64,000 nt of DNA from contig CM041465.1 in NCBI GenBank assembly GCA_023213395.1, forward strand, positions 17,670,001 through 17,734,000, given 5' to 3'. Each line of letters opens with the position of its first letter. The stretch's first letter is position 1. The notes below the pieces were generated by a model, which worked only from the letters and a program-made list of their open reading frames with translations, was not told the DNA's origin and did no database searches. Position numbers and translations under genes: made by a program. This DNA comes from Cycas panzhihuaensis. Lineage: Eukaryota; Cycadophyta. Below, in pieces: positions 1 through 10,654 of this stretch.

Positions 1-2166
1 ATCAATAAATCCTTAGAGGTCTTCATGGATGACATGATCAGTCTCTCATGTGTTAGAGCCCATCATCCTACTAATTTGTGGGCCATCTTTACACGATGCC
101 GCAAATACCATGTAAGCCTTAATCCTCTTAAATGTGTGTTTACCGTGATCACTGGCAAACTCCTTGGTTTCCTTGTATCCAAACAAGGAATCTAAATTAA
201 CCTTGATAAAGCCAACGCCATCCTTGATATGCCACCTCCTAGAACGCAATGATAGATTAAGTCATTTTTAGGTAGGCTTAGCTTCCTCAGGTATTTTTTA
301 GCAAACTTCACCATAAATACCAAATTGCTCACTAACCTATTAAAGAAGGGGGTACCATTTGTTTGGTTGTCCAAGGCCCAGTAAGCCTTCGAAGAACTTA
401 AGGAATCTCTTACTTCTGCATCGACATTGGCACTACCCATTTTTTATAGGCCTTTCATCTTGTATACCTCGGTGACCGATAAATCTTTGGGCACCATGTT
501 GGCCCAGGAGGATGATTCGGGAGCTGGGAGGGCTATTTACTTCATCAATCATACACTCATGGCTGTCGAACTCAACTACTCCCCTACGGAGAAAGAATGT
601 CTCTCCTTGGTATATGCAACCAAGAAGTTTAGGTATTATTTGCGTGGAAACACTACTCAGGTGATTATTCAATCTGATCCCCTACATTATTTACTTACCC
701 AGCCTGACCTGATAGGTAGAACTGGCAAGTGGGCCATCCTCCTTTAGGAATTTGATCTTCACATCATTAACAAGAAATCAAAGAGAGGAATGGTAGTAGC
801 TAAGTAGCTCGCCGATACTCCTATTCCAAACCCTTTGGACCTTCCTATTGATGACTCTCTTCCTGACGAGCCTATCTTGGTCATTTAGGACCTCCCTCCC
901 CATCTACTTACTAATAACAAGTGGTATAGGGACATCATGCAATATCTCACTTAATAACAGTATCACCCTAACGTTAGTGATAAAGTTAGGTCTTGTATCC
1001 GGGTGACTGCCAAATAATACTTTCTTGTGGGTGAGGTATTATACAAGAGATCTTACGATGGGATCCTTCTCTACTACATCGCCCCTGATGAAGCAGACCA
1101 GATACTCCGTGAATACCACCACGACATTTGTGGGGACCACTTTGGAGGCTAATCCACAGCCCAAAGGATCCTCTGTATAGGATATTATTAGTCATCCCTT
1201 TTCAAGGATACCCATGCTTACGCCTTGAGATGTTAGTAATGCCAGGAGCATGCCAACATCACTCACTTACCTTCTAAGGTAGTCCATCCCATTATATCCC
1301 CATGGCCATTCTCACAATAGGGGTTGGACCTCATAGGATCCATAACCCCATCCTCTTCATTGTAGCACAAGTACATCTTGACTGCTACGGAATACTTTAC
1401 TAAATGTGTGGAAGCCATTCCTTTGACTATGACTCCTGGTAAGACGATAGCCACTTTCGTCTACCAGCACATCATCTACCACTACTGGGTTTTAGATGTC
1501 CTGATCACAGACAGTGGAACTCCCTTTTGTAACAAGGAGATGGATGAGCTTTATGAAAAATTTCACATTTCTCATAAAACTTCCTCTCCTTACTATCTCC
1601 AGGCTAATGGCCAGGTCAAATCGTTTAACAAAACCCTCTTAAACATCTTAAAGAAAACTTTTTCCCAATCTTAAAGAGATTGGTACCTCTATCTCTCTTC
1701 CACCCTATGGGCATATAGCACGTCTATTCGTATGGCTATGGGAATGACTCCTTTCTCTCTAGTCTATGAGATAGAGGTGGTTCTCCCATTAGAAGTAGAG
1801 ATTCCTTCTCTACGGGTCTCTCTCTGAGGTTTGGTCGATGAGGAGTCTATCCGTCAGGCTCACCTCTTAGAACTTGAGGCCTTGGATGAGAAATGCTTGG
1901 CTGCCTACTAATCCAACCTCGACTCTAAGGCTAGGGCATAAAGGACTTATGATAAAAACCTTTGTTCCCATCCTTTACATCTAGGGGACCATGTCCTCAA
2001 GCTGGAATATCTCTACGATCACCTAACTAAATTTAGACCCAAATCGGTTGGCCCTTTTGTTGTCCTTGAGAGTCTTGGGAACGATGCTTATAGGATCGCC
2101 ACCCTAAAGGGCCTTAAAATTGAGAAAGTTATGAATGGGAAACTCCTTAAGAAATTCTATGCGTGA
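1..2166 (+). pseudogene. Element A pol remnant: RT end, RNase H, integrase
   Basis: The reading frame matches element B from its RT active site onward. The FMDD box of RT lies near 22-36. RNase H follows (about 420-830, with TDKSLG and EKECLSL blocks), and the integrase spans about 985-2166. In the integrase the first two catalytic Asp codons are at about 1327 (GLDLIG) and 1510 (DSGTPF). The expected Glu is a Lys codon (AAA, about 1618), so the D,D-35-E triad is broken. At least fifteen in-frame stops occur, many of them TAG or TAA where B has Gln or Trp codons. The frame ends at TGA 2164-2166. The order RT-RNase H-integrase identifies Ty3/gypsy, and no second RNase H lies between RNase H and integrase. 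Confidence 0.92.
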
Positions 2167-2859
2167 TTATTTTCGTGTTCTTTCATGCTCCGAAATGAGC
2201 CTAAACTACCATCCTAGGAGCGTCCCCATTCCCCCTAGCCACATGTAGAATAGTGGCTTAGGGTGACCCCTCTACTTCTTTTAGGTTCCTCCCATGGAAC
2301 TTCTCATCCCCCTTTTCCTTTGGGACCTTATCCTCCTATTTGGTAATATTCCCCAACTAGGACGACGCGTCAGAGTGCTGTCACTCCTTTCCCATTGGCA
2401 TTTCCTTTACATATCACACTATACTCCCATGTGGACATGTGTGCCAACCTATCTCCTAGCCTCACATATGCCTATCACCACTGCTCATGGTGATCATGTG
2501 TTTGCCTGCTAGGTATATGGCCTTGCATGAAAGGAAGTGTGTGTAACTGAAACAAATCTCATAACACAAACCATGTGATAACTAACTCAAACGTCATAAC
2601 ATGTCCCTCCTCGTGTATCCGTGCACCCTCATACATATACATAGATAAACATAAAAATATAAATATACATCATCCATCATGTCTCACACACACATCAACA
2701 TATATTAAATGGGGTGCCAATGGCCTTGTCTATATACATAAAATAATCAACATGTGTCATATCATACAAATGGTATGGTATATCATCTATGGCAAGCTGG
2801 AATCCTTGTAGGGAGGAGTATAATCATGTGGCTAAATATGGTGACTCCCTGGAGGTCTG
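2167..2859 (+). other. Element A post-pol untranslated region
   Basis: This is noncoding sequence after the pol stop. It is collinear with 20107-20724 in B and with the reverse complement of about 44295-45081 in C, including the conserved start of the block (AATGAGCCTAAACTACCAT near 2194). It separates pol from the end of the convergent antisense gene. I see no coding signal in it. Confidence 0.6.
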
Positions 2860-3514
2860 TCACTTTCCCCAGTCAAATCAAAACTACTATACTCTACTCT
2901 ACTACTACCCCGCTCCTAGTATATCATCTCACAGTCAATGTGAGCCCTCTCCTGGGGACCATATACCTCCAGACTCTGCTTGCATCTTTGGGAGCCCCTC
3001 GCATCACTCTCCTCGTCCTAAGGCCTACTAGGGGTCATCGCCACTGTGTAGGTGTATGTCCTGCTCCACGATGACCTCAAGGCTACCTGATCCACCAGCT
3101 AGTCGTATCTCACCTAGATACGATCCCTCTCACTCTCCACTCCCTGGAGTCTCTCCTCTGTGCTCCAGAACCTCTCCTCCATCCCTCTAAGATGCTCCTC
3201 TAGTACTGCCATCTTGATATAGCTCTCAACGTCTCCACCAGCCCCTCCCTATGCCTCCAAAACCTACACCTAGCCTCGCAGAGTATCCTTCTCAACCTAA
3301 GTCTCATCCAACTCCCCCTGAAGTCATCCCACGTAGGCCTCATGCTCATGGGACTTTGCTATCCATATATCTCTCACCCTAATTGATGAGGTGAATGCCG
3401 TTGTATGAGCCCTTGTTGATCGAGTCTCCTCTCCCGCCTAGATGGGAGGTTGCCCCTCCATGTAGGGCCAGGGAAACATCTTTTGGACTACCACCTCCAC
3501 TAGTCTCTACATCT
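2860..3514 (-). pseudogene. Element A antisense gene, second exon (coiled-coil-like)
   Basis: This is a decayed copy of the segment that is clearer at 20725-21317 in B and 43696-44294 in C. Recognisable pieces are an MEERF/EERLQGVE-like heptad stretch and the conserved LVDQVA block downstream of it. A gtag|AGAT acceptor-like junction at its upstream end (about 3515) is shared by all three copies. Many frameshifts and stops are present. The function is unknown; Glu/Arg-rich heptads suggest a short coiled coil. It was assigned by collinearity with B and C. Confidence 0.55.
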
Positions 3515-3602
3515 CTACCACTCCTGCGAAGTCCAACACACCATGTATTAATACATGTAATCATATATATCAAATAAAATTAAACATCTAAATGTCAGGC
3601 AA

Positions 3603-4860
3603 TCAAAAGATTATAGGAAAAGGTAACGTCTCACTTTTTGGGGCTGCTGGCTCCTCGACTTTGATGATAGCCTCCTCCTCTGGAACTCCACCAGCTGTTG
3701 GTACCTCCTCCTCCTCTGGTACCACCTCGGTGACTGCCTGGACCACTGGGGCATCTCCACCCCCCTCTGCTGGTGCTGTTATTACCCTGGATCTCCCTTC
3801 TATCCTCAATCTCTGGGCTCGTGTTGGTGGGCCTCTTACTCCCTATATAGCTCAAGACAGACTGGCCTCTCCCTTTGTATCTCCTGACAGACCTACCTCT
3901 CCTCCTATGGCTCCCAAAGGTCCTACCTCTCTACCTGTTGCTCTAGATAGGCCTACCCTGTCACCTCTATCATCACCATCACCATTATCATCATCACTAG
4001 GGGTGACTCCCACTCTGCCTACCTCGTCATCGCTACTCCACCTCACCCCTCGATATGGATCAGATATATAGTCTGCCATGGTGAGGAGGTCCAACGATGT
4101 AGCCTCCAATGACCAACGTACATGTGCCTAGTCCTCAGTCCCTCTAAACTGACTTTACGATCTGTGGACCATGGGTGCCCACTCCAAGAAGGGGTATGGT
4201 CCTCCTATGGGTGCCATCGCTCTGAAGTAATCAAAGAACCAGTAGTGTAGTAGTGTGCTATAAGAAAGTCCACCTCTCCCTGCCACCCTAATAGTATCTA
4301 GCTGAGTGACTAAGTTTACCGCTATCAAGGTGGCCCAATCCAGCCTCTCCCCAGCCTCATACCTCATGACTGCATTCATCCACATGCCAGGTATATCTTT
4401 ATAGTTCTATTTTTGGGATATCTAGAATAGAATGCATAAGGTAATCAGTTTCCTCACTTGAAGAACTCTGGACATGACCATAGTCTGTAGGGGTATCCCT
4501 CTCCTCTCCCACCTATCCTGTCCAGTGAAAAAAGTCACTGATTCCCTATTTGCTACCTCATTTCTAGGCAGCGCCCCTAGCGATGTGTTGGTCTCCCCAT
4601 CGTCGGTACCCTAAGAATCCTCCTAATATCCCTTGGCATGAATGTAACATCCCCCACTTAGAGGAGGTGGAATACGTATCTCTGCCTATCCTAGTGCAAG
4701 ACTATGTCCACTAAGAGCTACTGATCTAACATGTACTGTGGCATCTGTGTGACCTTTAGTGGGCCACATCTCACTAAAACCTACTTTTCCCCACGGGACA
4801 TCATCTCCACAAAGCTCAACATTGCTATCCCAATGTTTTCATGGATCTCTACTGTGATAA
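3603..4860 (-). pseudogene. Element A antisense ORF, plant-mobile-domain-like
   Basis: The minus-strand frame aligns along its length with the antisense ORFs of B (21401-22588) and C (42434-43629). Conserved blocks include FHLL*VGDV (intact FHLPQVGD in C), RDIRRIL, GRGGLSYSTLL, WAPMVHR and SLDLLTMADYI, followed by an acidic Asp/Glu/Gly-rich tail. The FHLP...RDIRRILG pattern resembles the start of the plant mobile domain (FHLPxGExTxTLxDVAxLLG), a family known in host proteins such as MAIN/MAIL1 and in antisense ORFs of plant gypsy elements. Several stops and frameshifts make it a pseudogene. The family call is from memory of the motif, not from a search. Confidence 0.7.
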
Positions 4861-5007
4861 CTGCCTGCAAAATCCCCCAGAAACCAGTCAAAACCTATAC
4901 CAGTCTATTTACTATCCCTTAGGACTACCTCTCCCTCCTCTCGGATTGAGATCTAGCTCTCCTTTGGGCCATCTTTTATTTTTTCAGCTAGTTTCGCTTT
5001 GCACCAT

Positions 5008-5110
5008 GCTAAACTCTATGGTACCATGGAGTTCAGTTGGGGTCCCACTGTGATCGAGGCCCTGTGGCAAAGATCATGACACCACGATCTTCACCACGGT
5101 GTGAATGTCA
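5008..5110. promoter_or_regulatory. Element A central paired palindromes
   Basis: There are two imperfect palindromes. The first (5011-5034) has the form AAACTC-N3-GGTACC-N3-GAGTTC and, read on the minus strand, is followed by a GGTG box pointing toward the antisense ORF. The second (5071-5092) has the form AGATC-N4-CACC-N3-GATCT and is followed on the plus strand by GGTGTGAATG, pointing toward the downstream RNase H ORF. The same pair is present in B (split by element F) and in C. The half-site, spacer and GGTGTGA layout equals the motif upstream of the LTR TATA box. A regulatory role is inferred. Confidence 0.5.
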
Positions 5111-5530
5111 CCCCCCCAAAAGGGGGCTTTTCTGCCCAAAAAACCCAAAATTTTTTCCCAAGATGGGCCTTGCTCCAGCCCATCGAGACCAAGGCTGCCT
5201 AATACCCCAATCCCTCCTCTCACTAGGTCCAATTCAGACTCCAAGAGATCACTATTTGCCCTTAAGGGGCACAAAATTACTCTAAAAACCAACAAAAAGC
5301 TACAAAATTTAAATTGTAAGATGGGCTAGGGAATGGGTGATCCACTCACTCGATTTAGCCTCACAACCACCATCTCATTGTCCTAATCTCGCTGGCTATC
5401 CTCTCGCCTTGATCCAATAGTCCAATCTCCTCCTGCGTGTCTCTGAAATTGGGTAGCATTCCACTGCATAAGGGAAAGGACTCTAAATCGTTTGAGAGCC
5501 CATGAAAATGAATTCCATTTTCATCGAGTT

Positions 5531-5541
5531 TCCTTATATAG
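5531..5541 (+). promoter_or_regulatory. Candidate internal TATA box upstream of the RNase H ORF (A)
   Basis: TCCTTATATAGG followed by a G-rich then C-rich stretch lies about 560 bases before the ATG at 6102. The same box and flank occur in B (26952-26963) and in C (41745-41756, minus), although the surrounding DNA has diverged. This suggests a TATA element for an internal transcript. No transcript evidence is available. Confidence 0.45.
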
Positions 5542-6101
5542 GTGGGGGCCCCGACAGGCACTCCCTCCATTTCTATCACCATGACAGCCCTTACGGTCAT
5601 CTCGTATCCCTGATCATCATTGCCTTCTAGACCTGGCTCTTATTTCACCTCTATGGCCCTCATTTCACTCACTCTTTATAGGTGCATTTATAACGCCTAT
5701 TTGCCTACTTCCGCGAGGCCCCTTCTGTCTCATTTTATGTGCCACTTCTATGTATACCCAAGTTTATACTCATTTGGCTCATTTCACTATCATGGATCCA
5801 TTTTTGCTGCTCGTTTGTGCTTTTGGGATCCCCAAAGGGAGTGTCCCCTCCATTCGGGACTACTTTCTACTTCCTTAAGCAACCTTTGGCATTCCAGAGG
5901 GGCCTTTTCATCGCCTGTTCTTTCCCATTAGATGGATAGTCCACTTCGCCCTCAGGTAGCCCCATTGTTGGGTCCTCCTGCCCTTCATGGCCATCATCAC
6001 TAACTATTCGAGTCTCCCATAATTACTCTATATCATTGTGTCCCCTCGACACCACCGACTTTATGACATTTCATCTACTTAGACACTTTCTCTTTCCATC
6101 C

Positions 6102-6614
6102 ATGGCACTTTTCATCTTCACCGACGGCAGAAGCTACAACAATCCTAGTCCTTCCACCATCGCATGGATTCTTCGTGATCCCTCTAGACATGATTTCTTG
6201 CATTCCAAAATCTTCCTCCCTGAGGCCACCAATAATGAAGTTGAGTACACGACTATTATTGAGGCCTTCATCTATGTGCTCTGTTTCTAGCACGGACCCA
6301 TTGTTCTCTTATGTGACTTCTAAGTTATGGTGTTCCATCTCACCCAGGTCTACCAGGTGTGATGCTTATGCTTGAGAGCCCTTGCCTCGACCGTTAGGTC
6401 CCTATTGGCTTGTTTTCCATCTATCGATATCTAACACATCCCTCGGGCCCTCAACACTGAGGCAGATAACCTTGTTCACCTCATCCTTGAGCGTTGCCTA
6501 CCTCTTCTCGATGACCCCCCTGAGAGACTTATCCAGTCGCCCAGGCACCCAAGTCTCAGGCCATCTTACACTTCACCTTGTAGTCTATTCACACCTCTAA
6601 AATCCAACTACTAA
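6102..6614 (+). pseudogene. Element A stand-alone archaeal-type RNase H
   Basis: The ORF starts MALFIFTDG and continues in one frame to TAA at 6612-6614, with four internal stops including 6288-6290. It shows the RNase HI layout: FTDGRS (catalytic Asp), ATNNEVEY (catalytic Glu), LLCD (Asp), HIPRALN and EADNL (Asp). ATNNEAEY and HIPRxxN are hallmarks of the archaeal-type RNase H captured by Tat-lineage retrotransposons. It would cut RNA in RNA/DNA hybrids during reverse transcription. Here it is not part of pol but lies about 4 kb downstream, beyond the antisense gene and just before the 3' LTR. The C copy at 40809-41231 is better preserved. Confidence 0.8.
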
Positions 6615-6930
6615 TGAGGTTAAACTATGGCAACCACCGGTTTTATTCATTCAGTCTTTTCCTTGTTATCATCATATCTTTCCTTTGCATTCTTATGATA
6701 GGGGCATTCCCCTCATCTGTCGTAGCTGCCAGTCGACTCCAGAGTGGCATGTGGGTAGCCCCTTTGTTGTCTCCACTCCTATTCCCATATCTATGTATTT
6801 TGCCATGACACTCACTAACACCCTTGGCTCTTGTCATGATTATGATTGTTATATATATATATGTTACTAACAGTGTTGTTATCAGTATTCGCTATCGTGT
6901 TGTGCTTCCAAGCAGTGAGGCTCTACCACC

Positions 6931-6940
6931 AAGGGGGCAG
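6931..6940 (+). other. Element A polypurine tract
   Basis: AAGGGGGCAG sits directly before the LTR start TGTTTCC. Equivalent tracts lie at 27970-27979 (B) and 40449-40458 (C, minus). This is the expected plus-strand primer site of an LTR retrotransposon. Confidence 0.75.
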
Positions 6941-9842
6941 TGTTTCCTGCCTACCAGGAATGGGTATGGATAGGTCAACTCAGGTAAATACACGTATGCT
7001 TCTCTCTCCCATACTAGTCACTTCAGAGATTATAGATTGAAGTATTATTTGAATTTCATGATTGATTATCTTATTTTTATGATTGATTATGCATCTTGCT
7101 TGATCATGTCACATGTCCCTAGCTTATGATGACCCATGGGATATACTCCTCCATGAGACATGCATCCCCATGGCACTCTACAACCCTCCACATCACCTCG
7201 AGCTTCAACCAACTCATGTGATCCGCTCACACCCTTGTCATCTATCGCAACCCCTAGCTTTTCTCTAGAAGTGGTGGGTATTTTGTGCCCTTCCATACTA
7301 TCGCTGGGAACCCTACCTCTCGATGCCCTATCTAATCTAGCTAATTTGCTCACTTGGTCTATCCCCAACCACCTGGATAGGAGGGTCGGCCCCTCCCAGG
7401 CCTAGAGTATCCTCTTTTAAGGCTCCCAGGACCCTTATCTTTCTTTTTATGGCATTCTAGTCCTGCACTGCTATAAACTTAGTGGTACCGCGAAGTTGGT
7501 CATGGTGCGACTGTTTACCTCTATTTTTTAATCCACCATGGTAATTCTCACATTTTTCATAGAATTACCACGTGGATTAGTTGCCAACTAAGCCCTAGCC
7601 TAACCCTAATCACTCGATTAGGGCTAGGGTTAGGTATAAAGCCCAAAATAATTTCATTTTACACCTCTTCTACCACTTCTTGGAGCTATCTTCTCTCCTT
7701 CTCATAGGAAAACTTTGTAGAAATTCCTATAACACCTAATTTTTTAACATACCAGCCTGAGATTCACCTATTACAGCACTGGTTTGTGGTAGCAAGCTCC
7801 TCAACTAATGCCTCTAAGAAAGGATCGATGACCAAGTGTGGCCTCCATGCTCTTCCTATAGCCTTCAACAAGTTTATTTCTCCTGCAAAACCATCTTAAG
7901 GGATACCCTGTAAGCACTCCAAATCTGCCATTTTTCACTGTCTATTGGGGTAGATCTACCTCTCACATAGCCTAATAGGTACTTTCCATTATTGTTCCTT
8001 ATTTTTAACTTAAGTTTATCTTACAAAAGTTAGTTCTTTAAGTATATCACTCCTTTCCTTTTGTTTTTGTTGCATAAAGGAGTATTCTTCCATTTTCCAC
8101 TTCCTTGCCATCCTGATATCGCCATCCTCCGCTGGTTTTCTCTAAGGAGGTTATGGGAGAGGGTCCATAAGGAGTGTGTGAAAGGAGCCAAGGTAAGATC
8201 TGTAACCACTATGGCTGCTTCTTAAGGGTGAACCCCTTCTTCTCCTTCCTCTCCTTCACCTCTGCCTCTCTTGGGTCACCCAGGAGTCCTTGGGATTAGG
8301 CTTGTGCTGGATATCAGCATATGCATCCCTTGCTGCACTGATTCTAGACTGACACTCTTTTTTGGGCAGCTCTTCTAGCCCTGAATGGTGTCCAATACTC
8401 ACCCTGAACCTTGGTACAACCCATGTTGCAATTTGTTGCCCATAACATACTTACAACATAGGCCACTTCCGTAAATATTGTAATACTTATTTTCTGTCCT
8501 TTCTATTACCTATAGGCTATCATAATCCACTGTACCCTGCACCTAAGGGCAATGTGGAGGTATATTTGTTGGAGGGTTAGCCAATCCGAGGCTAACCTCC
8601 TCTTGCTTGGCATACGCTAGTGTTTTCCTTGAGGATTTGTAGAGTTGTTTTGGTGGTAGACTGACTAACCTAAATCATTATATTTCAGTACTTTACTTTC
8701 ACATTATTGCATATATACTAGCTTTATATCCTAGCAACCCCTTTGGGAAGGGTAAAGACCTTTATGGTTGCAAGTTTTTCCATGACACTTGTGAGGAGAA
8801 AGAAGTGTTTCGATCTGGGTAAGTCCCTGCTCTCTTTCTTTCCATTTTCTTCCTTACATAGTTATTTTGCTTCCTTTTGTCCTTTCCTTCTTATTTCACT
8901 TTCATACGAGGAAGGTAAAGAAGCCCCACTTCATCACCACCTCTCAACAATGGTTGCATGATTGAGCGAGGATGAGGAGATGTATGTGGTGCATGAGCAA
9001 AGCATCCCCTTTTGGCCACATGACTTTTTAGGTACGCTCTCCCTCCTTTCACTTAATCCTTTCTCCTTTTACCTTTATTAAGCATATCTTTTTTCATGAT
9101 AAATCACACCTAAGGAAAAGGATAGTAAATTGATCTATGTGCATTCATCCTACACATGCACATTGCATGAGTTCCTTTATAGGAAAGAGCACATCATAGG
9201 AATTGTATTTCCCCCCTCTTCTTACCTAAATACAAACATCCCCTAGCTTTGCATAATCTTAGTGTGCATGTTTGAGTTTGCATGAAACATTTTTTCCGTC
9301 TTTTCTTGTTGAAAAGGAAAACAGAGAGAGGGAGCATATTTTATATTTCTTTCTATTGTGGAAATATATGATAGCACTTTTGTCGCCCTTTTGCCTACAT
9401 AGTGATAAGGCCTCCTTTTGTCATTACTTCTTCTCTCCTAGACCTGCTTTAGGTTTGTTGACCTAGAGAGGTTCGCTTGCACTTCATCACATACTTTGTA
9501 TCATTCGTTTACGTGCATTGCACTTATGCTGCATTCCTTTCCCATGAGAATCCCTTTCTCTGTGGGTCTCCCTCTTTCCTTTTGGCCATACAAGGGAGGG
9601 GGGACCTCATCTTCTGGGGTTATCCGAGATACCTTACATGTATCTTTCCCTTCAAACTAAGAGCCTAAGCTACCTTGAGGAAGTTGTGCACCATTCATGG
9701 GTCTCGAACCTGTGTTTTGATGCACAAATGCCCTATGTAGGTGTTTCTTCTACTTGTAGGTTTGTACTTATATTCTGGTATTTACCGTTGATTACCTCGA
9801 TCTTTGCAAAGTGCGGTTATCATCTCCATAGATGCAATTCCA
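6941..9842 (+). repeat. Element A 3' LTR
   Basis: It begins TGTTTCC and ends TTCCA, like the LTRs of B and C, and is about 300 bases longer than B's. It is collinear with 10655-13251 and 27980-30585. It holds the palindrome (7474-7497) and a TATA box (7635-7640). ORFs inside it (for example around 8743-8961 and 9272-9668) have no family features and are treated as chance. The LTR end joins LINE sequence directly. Confidence 0.85.
7470..7640 (+). promoter_or_regulatory. Element A LTR promoter region
   Basis: The palindrome AAACTT-AGT-GGTACC-GCG-AAGTT, a GGTGCGACTG box and an inverted repeat of CCCTAA/TTAGGG units precede GGTATAAAG at 7633-7641. The same order is seen in the B and C LTRs, so this is the likely core promoter with transcription starting just downstream. 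Confidence 0.55.
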
Positions 9843-10654
9843 CATAACAAAATATTATCATCCATGAAATGATGGTGGAAAATTTTATCAATACTAGACA
9901 TGGGCCTTAGGCCCTCAATCTTTTTAGATAACCTAACTTCCTCTGTAGGCCTTCCAAAACTCTCAGCCAAGATAATAAACAAATAAGGAGCCAGGGGATC
10001 CCCTTGTCTCATGCCTTTATATCCTGAGAAGAAAGTAGTAGAGGAGTTGTTTATGATCACAAAAAAATCTAGGATTTGAAATATAACTCTCGATCTAGGA
10101 TCTCCAGCGATTCCCAAAGCCAAATATCTTGATGCATTCTAACAAACACCCCCACAAAACTCTATCATAGGCCTTTGACAAATTAATCTTAACAATAGTC
10201 TTGGGATCCTTCCTCTAGTAGGTCGAGTGGACCATTTTGTGGACCATAATTATACCATCTAGAATTTATCTTCCTTTCATAAACCCATCCTAATTCAGTT
10301 CTATAATCGTTAGGAGAAATTATTTTAGCCTGTTCGCTAGGATCTTGGCTAAAATTTTGTATTTTATGTTACATAGATTGATAGGTCTATAATCTTCAAT
10401 TCTCTTTGTATCATCTTTATTTACAATGAAGACCAGAAAAGTGGCTTTCCATTCTGCATGGATCCTACCATTCTCAAAGAATTCCTTAATAGCTTCAAAA
10501 AGATCATCCTTTATGATATTCAATATTCTTGATAGAATCTGAGGGGGAAGCCATCAAGGCCAGGGGGTTTTTCCTTCTTCATACTAAAGACAGATTTCCT
10601 CACCTCATCCTATAAGAAGGGGGCTTCCAAAACTCTATTCATAGCACTGCCTAC
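9843..10654 (-). pseudogene. LINE reverse transcriptase, downstream part
   Basis: Minus-strand frames give non-LTR reverse transcriptase blocks: DYRPINLCNIKYKILAKILA (about 10320-10400), RQGDPLAPYLFII (about 9970-10015) and the FMDD active site (about 9850-9865). These are hallmarks of plant L1-type LINE ORF2. The frame is interrupted by stops and frameshifts. It is cut on the left by the insertion of A, immediately after the active-site block, and on the right by the insertion of B. Its upstream half is at 30586-31085. Confidence 0.85.
10650..10654. repeat. Target-site duplication of element B, left copy
   Basis: CCTAC immediately before the 5' LTR; the same five bases follow the 3' LTR at 30586-30590. 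Confidence 0.85.

Larger units (their letters stand above)
1..9842 (+). mobile_element. Element A: Tat-like Ty3/gypsy retrotransposon, 5' part outside the window
   Basis: The window opens inside the reverse transcriptase of a plus-strand gypsy element. In order it holds the end of RT, RNase H and integrase (to 2166), an antisense gene (about 2860-4860), a central region with palindromes and a TATA box, a stand-alone archaeal-type RNase H ORF (6102-6614), a purine-rich tract and a 2.9 kb 3' LTR. The same order is seen in elements B and C. The LTR end at 9842 abuts LINE sequence, so A is inserted in the LINE. Its TSD cannot be checked because the left end lies outside the window. All reading frames are broken by stops, so the element is dead. 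Confidence 0.9.

Noticed and set aside
3592-4071. Plus-strand ORF of 159 codons rich in Pro, Ser and Thr
   Set aside because: It is the complement of the acidic tail of the antisense gene. B and C conserve the minus-frame reading, not this one.
6941-9842. Solo LTR rather than the 3' LTR of A
   Set aside because: A purine tract adjoins its start, and the upstream sequence is collinear with the interior of B up to its 3' LTR.
9782-10123. Single LINE ORF extending past 9843
   Set aside because: The last 60 bases of that frame belong to A's LTR; the LINE part stops at the insertion point.
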